Shown here piece after piece: positions 1 through 12,789 of a stretch of DNA of 64,000 bases (the first letter of the stretch is position 1; the number at the start of each line of letters is the position of its first letter). Both the position numbers and the translations under genes were made by a program. Origin of the DNA: Ampelocalamus luodianensis (taxonomy: Eukaryota > Streptophyta > Magnoliopsida > Poales > Poaceae); the NCBI GenBank assembly GCA_036346255.1, contig CM070625.1:16205488-16269487 (forward strand), given 5' to 3'. The notes under the pieces are model-generated. The model ran no database searches. It worked only from the letters and a program-made list of their open reading frames with translations, and was not told the origin of the DNA.

Positions 1-179
1 AAAAAACCCCTAAACCTACCAAGGGGTTTTATAGACTTCAGAATTTCTAACCACAGTCAGGAGTTACCAAAAAAAAAGAGGTCCAATGGACATATAAACT
101 CTTCGATTCCCAAGGCAAGTTCTGAACTTTAAAATGAATGTAAACCGCTCCAAGAATTATTACATTTAAAAAAAGTGTG

Positions 180-890
180 TCAAACCCGATACGACTTCAT
201 CGGAAGAATTGTGTTCACATGACCTATTCATTTAAAGTTCGGGGGCTAGCTGACGAGGATTAAAACCTCTATGTATTATCTTTAATACATAAAAAGACCA
301 TACGTCTTCATGGTCGTAACTCCTGAGGTGCACGACCTCACTGGTCGTAGGAATTCCAGAGGTTACGCAATGGATACCCTGGTCGGGCGGAGGCTAGTGC
401 CAAGCCTCCACCGGAGAGCTGTCGCAAAGGGTATGAACCGATATCCGAACTAACTCCGTGAATATTCCCTACCGTGTGAAGAATGGAACACGTGCGTAAT
501 CCATACCACACGACGTTATACACGATAAACAACTACCTTGTGGTTGTTTATCTCACAGACACATAACCGCGAACGGTTGATCATTCAACAACTATCATAT
601 GACTCACCAACGATAACGCTTCATATTAGACGCCTTCTCCGTATAATCGCCACCTCTTCAAAGGTTATTTAAAGAAGGAAGATGGAACGCGGAGGGGATC
701 GATCATCGAAGATAGAAAGAAAGAAGCATTGTCTTGTACTCTAAAAGCGATCCGTCATTCCGCAGATACACCCTTGTAAAATCTCAGTTCATACTAATAA
801 AGAGCAGTCCCATTGCAATCCCAAGATTTCCCACGTCATTCTCTTTTTTTTCCATTTATTGTAAGATCGGCGACTTGATCGTTGACACAA
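180..890 (+). repeat. LTR-like sequence, probable solo or truncated LTR
   Basis: No convincing gene lies here. The stretch has LTR-like layout: a TATA-like TATTTAAAG near 667, then about 200 bp that could be transcribed leader, ending near 888 in GTTGACA just before the retrotransposon coding sequence starts. The composition and the 'gggggctagctgacgagg' block near 240 resemble LTRs of Tat/Athila-type gypsy elements, but that is recollection of style, not an alignment. No second copy and no target-site duplication was found. The first 180 bases hold nothing I recognise. Confidence 0.35.
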
Positions 891-898
891 CCCATGCA

Positions 899-3800
899 TC
901 TTCAGCGACACCTAATCAGGTAGGCCGGCCAGAGGGTCTCAAGCGTCCCATGAATGAGGACTTGTGGCGTGAGCGCCAATTACGGGACCATCGACGCACC
1001 AATGGGCTCTGCTTCAAGTGCGGGGACAAGTATAGTAAGGAACACATCTGTAAGAAACCTGTTCAATTGATGACCATTGAAATGGGCGAGTTCGGAGAAA
1101 TGTTGTTGGCAGAGACTCTGAATGCCTTGATTGAGGGTGATGAACCCACACAATCACCGGTTCAGCAGGACTGTTTCAGAATATCAGTTCATGCTGTGTC
1201 CGGCACAGAAGAAGTGGAGACAGTGCGGTTAAGGGCGTTGGTGGGAAATCAGATCATGCACCTCTTAGTGGATTCGGGTAGCACTCACAGTTTTGTTAAC
1301 AAGGCTTTTGTTGATCGCAATCACTGCACAACTAAAAATATTCCTGCTGTTTCTGTCTGAATTGCAAATGGGGAGATTATGACCTGTTCTACTCAGGTAC
1401 CCAAACTTACTTGGTGGATCCAGGGAGTGACTTTTGAAACTGATATGCGCATTCTCGAGTTAGGGGCTAATGACGCGATTCTCCGTATGGATTGGTTGGA
1501 GCAATTCAGTCCCATGGACTGTCATTGGACAAACAAGGCCATGACATTCGACTATGAGGGACGTCGAGTTTGTTTACAAGGCATTCTACCTCGTCATTCA
1601 CTTGAACTATCTGAAGTATCCATGGATCAATTATACAAATGGTACAAAGGAAATGATGTGTGGGCTTTTGCTATTGTTCAACCTCATTCAGCGGCTGCGC
1701 CAACAAACACTTCCGAACAGCCAACTGAAGCAATTCAGAAATTGCTTGACCAATACTGTGATGTATTTGCTGAACCCCACACACTACCACCACATCGTCA
1801 ATATGACCACGCCATTACTTTGCAAGCTGGTGCGACTCCAGTCAATTCCCGACCCTACCGTTACTCTCCCCTTCAAAAGGATGAGATTGAGCGTCAAGTG
1901 ACCGAAATGTTGGCCACTGGACTCATTCAACCTAGTATGAGCCCGTTTGCCTCTCCGGTACTCTTAGTTCAGAAAAAAGATGGTGGGTGGCGATTCTGTA
2001 TCGACTACCGTCGTTTGAATACTTTGACAGTTAAGAACAAATTTCCTCTTCCAGTCATTGATGAGCTTTTGGATGAATTGGCTGGCACCAAATTCTTTTC
2101 CAAGTTGGACTTACGGGCTGGTTATCATCAAATTCGCATGCGTCCCAAGATGAGGAGAAAACGGCATTCAAAACTCACCATGGCCATTTCCAATTTCGGG
2201 TTATGCCATTTGGACTTTCCAATGCGCCGCTACGTTCCAATGCTTGATGAACTCGGTGTTTGCTCCTTATATCCGTAAGTTTGTGATTGTCTTTTTGGAT
2301 GATATTTTGATCTATAGTCGGAATATACTTGAGCACATGACACATTTGCAATTGGTTTTTGACACATTGCGCTGCAATACTTTGTATGCCAATCTGTCTA
2401 AATGTTCATTTGCCAGAGAAAGTATTGCTTATTTGGGGATATCATCTCGCGTGACGGGGTTGCCACTGATCCGGACAAAACATCAGTTATGCATAATTGG
2501 CCAAGACCGACTACCGTCACTGAGCTACGGGGATTTTTGGGTTTTACGGGTTATTACCGGAAGTTTGTTCGCCATTATGGTATTATCGCCAAGCCTCTGA
2601 CTAATTTATTGAAGAAGAAGGGATTTGAGTGGACACCTCTAGCTTCCCAAGCTTTTGTGCACTTGAAACAGGCAATGGTCAGTGCCCCGGTTCTTGCTTT
2701 GCCGGATTTTGATCTTCCTTTCGCTATTGAAACTGATGCCTGCGACACTAGAGTGGGAGCAGTCCTTATGCAAAACGGGCATCCTATTGCATATTTGAGC
2801 AAAGCATTGGGTGTGAACAATCAAAAGTTATCGATTTATGAGAAGGAATTTTTGGCTGTGATGATGGCAATTGATCGGTGGCGTGCTTACTTGGAGAGGG
2901 GCCCTTTTCTGATTCTAACTGATCACAAGAATCTGTGCAATTTAGAAGATCAGCATTTGACTTCCGATCTACAACGCAAAGCTATGTCCAAACTGGTTGG
3001 CCTTCAATTTAAATTCCAATACAAACGTGGTATTGATAATGGGGCTGCTGATGCGTTGTCCCGCGTCGGTCATCTACTGACTTTGCATGCTATTTCCTCC
3101 TGTCAACCTGTTTGGGTTCAAGAAGTTCTCAACTCTTATGAAATGGATTTGGGCACTCAAGAATTGCTCACTCGTTTATCAGTGACCAGTCCTGATGACC
3201 AAGGCTTTGCTTTAGAGCATGGGTTAATCAAATACAAAAATAGAGTGTGAATCGGTTCCAATACAGCCTTGCAGACGAAATTGATCAGTGCATTGCATGA
3301 TAGTACTATCGGAGGGCACTCTGGAAGTCAAGCTACTTATCATCAAGAAGTTGTTTTATTGGCCGGGTCTCAAAGTGGTTGTGGACAGTTTCATCAAGCA
3401 ATGCTCTATTTGTCAACAAGCAAAACACAGTAATTTGAAGTCAGCCGGGTTATTACAACCTTTACCTATTCCTAACGGTTCTTGGCAAGACCTGACTATG
3501 GATTTCATTGAGGGACTTCCCAAATCTGAAGGTTATGATGTGATTATGGTGATTGTTGATCGCCTCACTTAATATGCACATTTTGTACCTCTGAAACATC
3601 CTTTCACAGCGGCATAAGTAGCTCGCGCATTTCTGGAACAAGTGGTTAAATTGCATGGAGTTCCTCACTCAATTGTCTCAGACCGTGATAAAATCTTTAC
3701 CAGTACATTTTGGAAGGAGTTATTCACAGCAGTTGGGACTCGATTGCTTTACAATACGGCTTATCATCCGCAGACGGACGGCCAAAGTGAGCGAGTCAAC

Positions 3801-4640
3801 CAATGATTGGAGATGTACCTCTGTTGTGCCGTGCATGATTGCCCCCGGCAGTGGAAGAAGTGGCTTGTTATGGCAGAGTTTTGGTATAACACTAATTTTC
3901 ATTCGGCTCTGCGTTGCTCCCCGTTCAAGGCGCTCTATGGAGTTGACCCCAATTTCGGTACAATGCCGTACATCGGGTCCTCTACTGCGGTCGAAGTGGA
4001 GGAAATGATTCGAGATCGTTAGGCATATACTGAAATGCTCCGCAATCAGCTGGCGAAGGCTTAGCTTCGCATGAAGACTCACGCTGACAAGAATCGTTTT
4101 GAACAAGACTTTCAGGTCGGCGATCAGGTGTTGCTCAAATTACAACCCTATTCTCAGCATTCTGTGGTAAATCGTCCATATCCTAAATTGGCTTTTAAGT
4201 ATTTTGGTCCATTTGAAGTGCTCGAGCGAATTGGGGCAGTTGCTTACAAGCTAGCTTTGCTTGCGGATTCTCTGGTCCATCCGGTGTTTCATGTCTCTCA
4301 ACTGAAACCTTTTATCCCAAGATATACACCAGTGTTTACTGATTTGCCGAAGCTCGTGGATCTCACTACGGGACTGCCACAGCCTGAAGAAATTTTGGCT
4401 CGTCGTCTTGTTAAGAAAGGCAATTCAGCAGTACCACAAATTTTGGTGAAATGGACATCAATTCCAGCTGAGTCTGCCACATGGGAGGATTACTATGTCC
4501 TGAAGCAACGTTTTCCGTTGGCGAGACTCTGGGAACTGGCTTCGTCTCAAGGGGAGGGAAGTGTCGCGCCTCCACCAACGATGACAGGCGAAGGTGAAGG
4601 CGGTCACTGCAGAATTGACAAGGCAAACAACGGCGCATAG
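899..4640 (+). pseudogene. Gag-Pol remnant of the Reina-like chromovirus
   Basis: Visible parts in order: a CCHC knuckle (CFKCGDKYSKEHIC, about 1012-1053); a protease with DSGSTHSFVN at about 1270; a reverse transcriptase with the DYRRLN and GYHQIR motifs near 2000-2140 and the FLDDILIYSR active site near 2290; RNase H at about 2730-3070; an HHCC integrase finger at about 3290-3430; an integrase core with DFIEGLP, VDRLT and TAYHPQTDGQSERVNQ up to 3805; and a chromodomain near 4380-4520. The frame is broken by a stop at about 1358, a frameshift near 2150-2280, another near 2400, and stops in the integrase at about 3571, 3617 and 3806. The pol frame runs about 26 codons into the 3' LTR before its stop at 4638-4640. 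No functional protein can be made. Confidence 0.85.
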
Positions 4641-4900
4641 GGACCCACCGTGGCGTGCGTGTGTGTTTAGTTTGGGTGAAGCAAGCGTTGTTAGTTGGCA
4701 ATTCGGGCCTGGCGAGAGTCCGTAATGCTTTAAAAGGGAGCTGTAGCAAAAACGACAAGGGATCGAAAAACAGAATTCAGTTTTCCCCAACCTTCTTCTC
4801 TAATTCTCATCTCCTGCTTTTCCAGTACTCTGGATCCCCATTACCATATTCCACCGGAAATCTGTGAGTGATTCGTTCGACGGAGTTCGGATCACCACAA
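4562..4900 (+). repeat. 3' LTR of the Reina-like element
   Basis: Starts TGTCGCGCC directly after the polypurine tract. It carries a TATA-like motif near 4730. The right edge is uncertain because there is no 5' LTR to compare with. Confidence 0.6.
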
Positions 4901-5096
4901 AGCAAAGCCAGATCTGAGCGTGGAAGGAGCTAGATGAGCATGTGGAACTGAATTTGCGTGGGGATGGTGGAGGGGAGACCGTGGGGAGATGGGAGCAGGC
5001 CAAGGCGAGGGGGAGGAGGCGTCTGGGAGGTGTTAGGAGGCGGCGGCGAGGAGGTGGTGGAGGCTGCGGGGAGGTCAGAGGACGACGGGATTTGAG

Positions 5097-5340
5097 GAAA
5101 AATAATCCTATAGAACCTGGTCCACAATTCAATTAGTGTAGACCTATTCCACCACGTGACACGTGTTTTTTCACGAATCTCAAAGCGCACAACTCAATAA
5201 ATCACTGATGTGAATTTTCACGAATTAAATACTAAAGACTAGCATATCATGCTTTGAGATTCGTGAAAAGACACGTGTCACACGGTGAAATGGGTCTACA
5301 CTGATAGAATTGTGGACCAGGTCTTATAGAATTATTTTCC
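5097..5340. mobile_element. MULE-type MITE with 9-bp target-site duplication
   Basis: A 244-bp element with about 90-bp terminal inverted repeats. The left arm starts GAAAAATAATCC and includes CCTGGTCCACAATTC. The right arm, read on the other strand, starts GGAAAATAATTC and includes the same CCTGGTCCACAATTC block and the GACACGTG block. The arms differ by scattered substitutions. The flanks carry a perfect 9-bp direct repeat, GGATTTGAG, at 5088-5096 and 5341-5349. A 9-bp duplication with long TIRs is the hallmark of Mutator-like elements. There is no room for a transposase, so this is a non-autonomous copy. Confidence 0.9.
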
Positions 5341-5469
5341 GGATTTGAGTGGAGGGGTGAGGCTAACCAGTAAGTTGAGTGGGGTTAGTGTTTGCTAAGT
5401 AGGCTGGCTCCAAATGTTGGGACGTATTTCTACTAGGTCTTGAGAAATGTTTTTATATGTTATATGATT

Positions 5470-5537
5470 TTGGATGTAGAGACGTAATAAAAAACGTCTA
5501 AATAAAAACGTCTTTAGTAGACTATTTTGTTGTAGTG
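5470..5537 (-). mobile_element. Terminal fragment of a CACTA element
   Basis: Read on the minus strand this begins CACTACAACAAAATAGTC, a standard CACTA-type terminus, followed by short GACGT-containing subterminal repeats. I found no partner terminus within several kilobases on either side and no transposase, so it is reported as a fragment only. Confidence 0.5.
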
Positions 5538-6076
5538 GTAACAGCAGCGTAAACGCCCCCGCCCCGCCCCGCCCCTAAACATGTCATTCTGCCAGTAAGT
5601 CATAAGTGTGGTGTTCTTAAATGAGAGAACGAACCATGTGTATGAAATTTGGTTAAAATCAATCAAATTTCTGTTCCGTTGTATGATGAGACAAAACATG
5701 TATCATAGCACAACACCTATGCCAGTTGAGAAAATAGCAAAATGATGCTACCATGCAGACCTGCATCTAGATGATGATTCATGACAAACAATCATCAAAG
5801 TAGAAAGAATGTACCTGATGGATAATCTCAGTAGTGAGATTGAAAGTAACCTTGTTTGTCTGTGAAATGTGCAAAAAGTAGAAATAAGTAAACTAACATC
5901 ATCAGCTATCACCATGGTCAATGTCTGACATGATAGAATATAACAGAAACCATCATAATATATCACATATTGTGATGAGGACATCAACCCTAAGGATGCA
6001 ACCACTACTACTTCGACCCGCTGCACTGCATCCTCTACTTCTACGAGACTTCCATATTTCCCGGTTGGACCGTTGA
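5538..6076. other. Unassigned sequence
   Basis: AT-rich sequence without a supported gene. A short C-rich run (CCCCGCCCCGCCCC) occurs at about 5558-5575. Small minus-strand ORFs here look random and match nothing I know. Confidence 0.5.
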
Positions 6077-6150
6077 GCTTCGTCTACATGCCATGGTGCT
6101 ATGTCTACATGCCATGGTGCTGCATCTACATGTCATGGTGCTGCGTCACC
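6077..6150 (+). repeat. Three imperfect ~21-bp tandem repeats
   Basis: The unit 'gctatgtctacatgccatgg' occurs three times in a row with minor changes, plus a partial leading copy. Confidence 0.7.
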
Positions 6151-6229
6151 AATTATTGGCCCATGGGCTATGTAATGCATTGGCCGACGACTTGGCCCAT
6201 CTAGCGGACGATCTGGCCCATCTAGTGAC

Positions 6230-6690
6230 CAGCCACCCCTAGGCCTGTACTGTTCACGTGAGCACTATTCACACATGAACAGTACCGTGAACAGTACCCA
6301 CGCCCTAGGGTTTCCCCCTCCTGGCCACCCTCCTCATATAGGAGCCGCCGCCCTTTAGTTTTGCTTGGGTTTTTCTTAGATAATATTCGCTGCGCTTTTG
6401 CGTTCATCGGTTTGAGAATCCCAACTTGTGTGCTTCAATTATTATTCGCAATGTCTGATTGCATCTTCTACTCTCTTGCTTGTGTTCTCGATTTGCTTGC
6501 GGGAGATAGCCTTCTTGGCGAGGTCAACCGCGTTAACACGGTTGATAACCAACGGAGCGATGGTGTAGTGATTGCGAGGATCGATCTGTTTCGGTCGATC
6601 CTTCGATCATCAACGTCGTGTTCTCCACAATCGGCGTATCAATACCTATCGGAAGATCGGGCCACACTCTTCATCATATTGGTATAGAAT
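6230..6690 (+). repeat. LTR fragment with adjacent decayed primer-binding site
   Basis: The sequence has LTR style: a 'catatagga' TATA-like site near 6334, then a pyrimidine-rich leader. Near 6678 the sequence ATTGGTATAGAATTATGG resembles a decayed initiator-tRNA-Met primer site (TGGTATCAGAGC). No internal coding region follows and no second LTR was found, so it is a truncated or solo remnant. Confidence 0.4.
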
Positions 6691-6699
6691 TATGGGCCC

Positions 6700-8400
6700 G
6701 CAACTCACGAAGATCAATAACACACCGACCATCGGTGATGGCCTAACATGAGCTAGCATGGCACTTTTGAAACGGCCTTTGTTTTGATGCTTTATTTGCT
6801 TCATCATCAAGTAAATTCGCAAAAGGTCAAATAAATAATGATTTCAAGTAAATGGTATTTGTGCACGTGGGTTTTACCTTTCTTGTTACCCAAAATTCAT
6901 ATTCTTGCAGAATATTGCCAACAAAATTCTTATGTAACTTCGCAATTCATCAGAAAGAGAAACAAACTTAGCAAGTCTACAACATAAGTGTGTTTTGTCT
7001 TACATTGGGTACATGGGTATGATAGTTTGCACTGTGTGCATCATTCTCTCTTAACACAACATATGAATATAAAATTCATCGGTATGCTTAATTAACATAG
7101 AAGCATGACCATGCTCCTGAAATGAACTAATGATGGGCAAAGTGTTCAAAATTAATCTTGTGATATAGACAACCAGAAACAGTATCTGAATTACATTCCA
7201 TATAAAAAATGGATAGATGAAAACATTTGCACTTTATTTCATCTTTAAAAGGTGTACAGCAATACAACATATATCATTTCAAATCTGGCAGCTATGCTAC
7301 TTTTGTCGCTCCATATTAAAATTGGTGGATTAACTGAAGACAGTGATTTATCACAACTGGTTATTGTATGGAACTTGTGATCCAACACTTACATTGCCCA
7401 ATCAGAAAGTTGCATATTGTGGCAAATCCCTCTTTGTCACCATTTTCCTTGTCAAACTATTCAACATCTCCTAACCAATCAAAGGGAGGGAAATATATGA
7501 CCTACAAAAGAACTCCCCCATTAACAAAAGTAGAATGTCCTCAATAATAAGATTATAAGAACATGAATAGAAAAGGGCCCTTCAATTTTTTGTGTGCACC
7601 TACTGAAGAGCAAGTCCACCAAACATGTCAAGAAAATTATACAGTCATCTGATTTTAATTTTTAATAGCAAACGCAACAAAGAGCTGGACGGTTACAACA
7701 CCCGCTATCATAAACTAGATAAATAAAAGAAACTTTCTTTGTGCTTGACAACTCAAATTAGTCAGAATACAAGAATGATGCAAAATAAAAACGGCTGAAG
7801 GGTGGTGCACTCTTGACGCTCTGACAGTCTCACCTGCAAAGGGTCACATAAAATGTCATTATCTTGCATAAGTTAAAAGAGATGCTGAAACAAAAAGAAT
7901 GCTCTAGCAGACATGGGAGTCCAAGCAAGCGGCAGATTTTCACGAAAGATGATGCATATCAATGTATCTTGTATCATCAGTCAAGTATCAATGTATCAAT
8001 GTATGGGCTAGTTAACATCTGTATCAATGTATCATCATTCATTAGTCAAGTGAAAATGCAAAATTCAACAAGATGATCTTTGGTTGCATTCAGTAAAAAC
8101 ATATATAGTATAAATGCAGATCAAAATGCAACTGAAACTGGCTACTTAACATCTATATCAATGTATCATCATTCATCAGTCAAGTGAAAATGCAAAATTC
8201 AACACAATTTTTACTGTAACATGGTATGAGTCTTTAGAAATGGTAATGTCAGGAAGTTATGAGCTGCGATTCTGCAGGTGATTCAGTCAACATGTAAAAA
8301 CTAGGCTTGTTGCTCATTCATCGTCATCGATGCAACTTGGAGAGGGATTGCGTCACAATTGGACCACCATCACGCCACGCGGCTGACGTTTTTACCGGTG
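6700..8400. other. AT-rich gene-free stretch
   Basis: No coding region can be supported. The only structure I see is a direct repeat of about 58 bp, at 8013-8071 and 8147-8205, spaced 134 bp. The composition would fit transposon interior or intron sequence. Confidence 0.5.
8013..8205 (+). repeat. Direct repeat pair, ~58 bp, 134 bp apart
   Basis: Both copies begin TAACATCT and end AAAATTCAACA, with two or three substitutions. They look like a local duplication. No function is implied. Confidence 0.7.
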
Positions 8401-8419
8401 GGAGAGCTGGTGATTCAAA

Positions 8420-9450
8420 TTTGGCGTCGTTGAAACCGTTTGATTCAAGCGGCGTTGCGAGTTGGAAGCGGTGCTAGGGGAGCGAGGAAGAGAGGGAGGC
8501 GGGCGCGCGAGGGTGGCGAGAGAAGGGAAGGGGGCATCGGAGGAGGGAGGCGGCGGGGAGAACGAGAAGAGAGGGAGTGGGGCAGCGCGCGGAGGGAGAA
8601 CAGGAGTGGAGCATTGCATGGGGGCGACAACGCGGAGGGGACCGAGAGGAGCGAGAGGAGAGGAGGTCGGCGGTGGGGCGAGAGGAAGGCAGTACGGCGT
8701 ACCTCAATTCGATGGCGGGGCGACCGCGTTTTGGAGGCGGCGAGCTCGATTGGTGGCGGAGATGGCGAGCGAGCTCGATTCGGCAATGACGAGCTCCAAT
8801 CGATGACGCAAGATGGCGGAACCGAAGCGAGCTCGACTTCGGCGGTGGGGAGGCGAACCTAGCGCGCCACAATGTGGTCGGGCGTCGACGCCGTTCTCCT
8901 TTATCTACGCCTCGGCGCCCGCCGCGAAGCGTCGGCGAGAGCCGCGAGGACCGCCTGGACCACCTTGCCGTCTCGGTGCGGCGTGCCTAGCTCGGCGCCT
9001 TGGTGGAAATCGTCACGGGAGGAGCCGAGTAGCGCCTAGTCGGCGCCTAGTCTCAGGGCGATGGCGAGGAGGAGGAAGGGGCGGCGCGAGAGGGCAAGGA
9101 GGCGGCGGCATTGAGTGAGGAAGAGGCGGCGGTGAGGTTAGGGTAGAGAGGCTGGGGCGGTGAGAGGAGGAGATCTTGAGATGGGAGAGACGCAGAGAGG
9201 AGAGGAGATGGCGGCGGTGCGGGAGGATTAGGCGTGGAAGGAAGAATCGGCGACTGTGGGAGGAGGAGTTAGCATGTCGCTGCAGCGATTGCTTTGAAAT
9301 GTTCTTGCGAGGGAGCGTGGGCGTGGATAGGGAATAAAGAAAAACCCACGATTTATGTGGAGGCATGAGCAGATTTTTAGGGCGGTGAGGAGATTTTACC
9401 TTCTTTGAAGATTCTAAGAGAGGAAAGCGGTGGGATAAAAAATACACAAG
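8420..9450. other. GC-rich block, 5'-end-like, no supported gene
   Basis: The plus strand is strongly purine-rich and the minus strand correspondingly pyrimidine-rich, so long ORFs open in several frames on both strands by composition alone. The minus strand of 9100-9240 reads like a plant 5' UTR (CTCTCC-rich). None of the translated frames shows a domain. It may be a gene 5' end captured inside the neighbouring CACTA element. Confidence 0.3.
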
Positions 9451-9930
9451 AAAAAATGGAGGAGATGAAAATAGTTTTGGGAGTTGAAAGCAGAAGGAGA
9501 TTGGAATATAGCGGGAAGGGGCGCTGGAGCGGAAAAAAATCGAGGATTTGCATTTCTATTTAATGATATTTTGTGAGTAATTTCAATGAACTTGTGTAAA
9601 CGATTTTATTACAGCAAAATTTTTAGCAAAAAGAAAAATAAAAAACTAGGCATTTCAAATGTTTCAAACGAATAAGGTTGCAACACATGTTATCTGTAGC
9701 CATCCACATGATTTATGACGAATAGGTTTTGCAACACATATTATGCGTAGCCATAATATTACTTCACAACGTATGCATAGAGCGTTGCGACATATGCGTT
9801 GGTAAAGGGGTGTTCATGTTGTACTGGTACCATGTCTTTGTGCTCGTTGATGTACGGGGACACTTCGGTCATATGTTGCAAGACCGTGAAATGAGCTTGA
9901 GCGTATGTATCCAGATCGGGAGTGATTGAT
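9451..9930. other. Unassigned AT-rich sequence flanking CACTA transposase
   Basis: Contains related short phrases (GCAACACAT...GTAGCCAT) at about 9680 and 9730, possibly degenerate subterminal repeats. No gene is seen. Confidence 0.35.
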
Positions 9931-9935
9931 TTCCT

Positions 9936-12190
9936 TCAAATGGTCCCGATACCATCTAGTCTCCCCTCATGATGAGATAGAGGCACACCTAACGGATCCA
10001 CCTGAGCCATGTAGTCGACGCAGAACTCAATGACCTCTTCCGTTGCATAACCTTCGATGATGCTGCCCTCCAGTCGAGATCGATTTTGAATGTAGGACTT
10101 GAGAATTCCCATGTACTTCTCGAATGGGTACATATGACGTAGGAACACAGGGCCGCATATCTTTGTCTCTTTCACAAGGTGAACAATGAGATGGACCATG
10201 ATATCGAAAAATGACGGAGGAAAATACATCTCAAGATGACATAGAGTCGTCACCTCGGCCTATAGAGCATCTAGTCCTTGGGGATCGATGACCTTTTGAG
10301 CAATTGAGTTGAAGAAATAACATAGCCTCAAGATTTTCACTCGGACCTTGTTCGGCAAGATACTCCTAATTGCAACAGGAAGCATTTGTGTCATCAGCAC
10401 ATGACAATCATGCGACTTCATACCAATTAATTTCAAATCTTGCATAGAAACAAGTTTCTTAATGTTAGCGAGTAACTAGGCGGGACTTTCACACCATGCA
10501 AGCTCGACACTATTCATTTCTCTCGGCCTTGGGCGAGTGTAGCAAGTTGGGGAAGGTACGTTAAATCTGTGTCGGTCTCTTGCGGTGCTAACTCGGTCCT
10601 TATGTTCATATCGACCAAGTCACGCCGTGCGTTAACACCATCCTTTGTTTGCCACTAATGTTCGATGAAGAGACCAATCAAGCTATCACATACATTCTTC
10701 TCCACGTGCATGGCGTCGATCGATGGCGAACTTCTAAGTGCTCCCAATAAGGCAAGTCCCAAAAATTATCCGCTTCTTCGGATGTTCTTACGCGGGTTCT
10801 TAATTGATGTCCTTCCCAAGCACAACATCGATATCCTTAACCATATCATAGACCTCTTTCCCTCTAAAAGCCCTTGAAGCTGAACCGTCCTCCTTATTTC
10901 CGTCGAATTGTTTCTTCATCTTGCGGTATGGGTGACTCCTGGGAAGGAACCTACCGTGACGCAAATACACAGTTTTGCGCGAGTTATTTAGCCATACACT
11001 CTCCGTAGCATCTAAGCAACGCGGACAAGCTTTGGCTCCTTTTGTACTGAAGCCCGTCAGGTTACCAAGGGCAGGAAAATCATTGATGGTGCAGAACAAC
11101 ATAGCGTGTAAAGTGAAGTTCTCGTTTATGCATCAGATGCACTGCACCTCTCGTTCCACAAAGTCACAAGATCTTCCGAAGAATGTTGCTAGGTACACAT
11201 CAATATCATTCCCAGGTTGTTTCGGCCCTTGGATAAGTAGTGACATCAAAATGTACTTCCGCTTCATACACAACCAAGGAGGAAGGTTGTACATGCATAG
11301 ATTTACGGGCTAGGTGTTATGTCGGCTGCTCATATTACCGAAAGGATTCATTCCATCTGTAATCAACCCTAACCTTATGTTCCTCGGTTTTACACGGAAC
11401 TCTTCGAAGCTCCGATCGAAGTTTCTCCACTGGGCAAAATCAGCAGGGTGTCTTAGCTTTCTATCTTTCTTACGGTCCTCCGAGTGCCAACACACCAATC
11501 TTGCCTCCTTTGGGTTCACAAATAAATGCTTCAAACGTGGGATCACAGGCAGACACCACAACATCTTAGCAGGAGGTCCCTACTTCAACCTAGCAGTATT
11601 CTGACGCTTGTATCGGGATGCTTTGCACACGGGACATACATGCATATCTGCATACTCTTTACGGTAGAGGATACCATCGTTCAAATATGCATGTATTCTT
11701 TCTACTTCCATTCCCAATGGACAAAGAACCTTCTTTGCTTGGTAGGAAGTGTTGGGAAACACGTTTCCCTCCAGAAGAATGACCGCTAGGAGACCTAACA
11801 ACGCCGTGAAACTCTTATCGGACCAACCATTGCTTGCCTTCAATTTAAGTAGTTCAATCATGGTTGACAACCTTGTGTATTCCGGCTTGCAGAAGGGAAC
11901 AAAGGTCTCACCGAGTCCTCCATTAAGCGCTTGAATTTACAAAACTCTCTCTCACTGTAGTTCTCTTCTGCATCGCGTAGTATCTGATCCAGATTTTCAT
12001 CGTGCGACCTATCCTCATCAAAAGCACAGTCTACATCCAGCATATCGTTGACTTCCTCGGCAATGTCGTCATTACTAACTTCTTGTGTAATCTGCTCTTC
12101 ACCGTGACTGGTCCAACATGTATACCCTTTTTTGAAACCCCTTCGAATCAAGTGCGCTTCTATCGGCGTTGTTAAACATCTTGATTACCG
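9936..12190 (-). pseudogene. TNP2-like CACTA transposase, decayed
   Basis: Translated fragments on the minus strand line up in order with plant TNP2-type transposases. The GFKKGYTCWTSHGEE segment of the transposase-associated region lies near 12110-12150. A segment with VCPVCKASRYK (zinc-finger-like) lies near 11610-11650. Next come RHPADFAQWRNFD near 11440-11480 and LGLITDGMNPFG near 11330-11370, then FPALGNLTGFSTKGAKACPRC near 11020-11080. The MKSHDCHVLMTQMLPVAIR and ICGPVFLRHMYPFEKYMG blocks follow at about 10370-10430 and 10110-10170. The pieces fall in different frames, with stops and indels between them, so this is a relic. The CACTA host of this gene also carries the terminus at 20893. 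Confidence 0.85.
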
Positions 12191-12780
12191 CAATCAATGC
12201 GTGGGCGATTACATAAATTTTATCCCTTCTTCAACATATCTTGCTCGTGGCTCTTCTAAAAGCAACCACGCCATTAATGTACTCTTGACTCACACGGTTC
12301 ACACCATACATCCAGCTTCGGTCTATCTACGCTACACATGTAACAAAATAGTGTCAAATTAGATTAATAAAATCTCTCTCAACCACTCTCTCTCTCCATT
12401 TCCTTCCCCATCACAGAACTTAATGCATATGCTAACCACCCAATGAAAAATATTATTCTATTCACTTGCATCCGGATACAAAAGTTTGCATCGGTTGCTA
12501 GAGTTTTGCTTCGGAATAGGCAGCTTCCACGTGTGGAATCGGTTCCTAGCATCAAATCTAGCCATTTGAACCGGCTAATTAAGCACATAAATTGCAGATG
12601 CTCTAAAGGGTTATAGATTGTTACCCTCGGAGCTCACGACGAAAATACCAAATCTCTTGAGATTTCTCTCCTTCTCCTCCCTTTCTCCTTTCCTTCTCCT
12701 CCCCTCCCTCTTTGTCGGCGGCGTAGTGGGTGTTTACCTGGGTGGCGGCTCAAATGGGAATGGGCAGGGGGTAGTCCAGG
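12160..12780. other. CACTA interior upstream of the transposase, no intact gene
   Basis: The first part (12160-12250, minus) may be badly decayed N-terminal transposase. The remainder looks like intron or promoter sequence of the element. Nothing else is recognised. Confidence 0.4.
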
Positions 12781-12789
12781 TATTTATAG

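Larger units (their letters stand above)
899..4900 (+). mobile_element. 5'-truncated Reina-like chromovirus (Ty3/gypsy)
   Basis: The domain order zinc knuckle, aspartic protease, reverse transcriptase, RNase H, integrase, chromodomain is typical of Ty3/gypsy chromoviruses. The chromodomain at the C-terminus (about 4380-4520) suggests the Reina group. A purine-rich tract AAGGGGAGGGAAG sits at 4549-4561 and the 3' LTR begins at 4562 with TGTCGCGCC. The LTR contains a TATA-like TTTAAAAGG near 4730 and ends at an unresolved point near 4900. The 5' LTR, primer site and most of gag are missing: the sequence jumps from unrelated LTR-like DNA straight into the end of gag. Confidence 0.8.

Noticed and set aside
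8392..9120. Several overlapping long ORFs on both strands, Arg/Gly- or Pro/Ser-rich
   Set aside because: They arise from strongly purine-biased GC-rich sequence. All frames are open together and none shows a domain.
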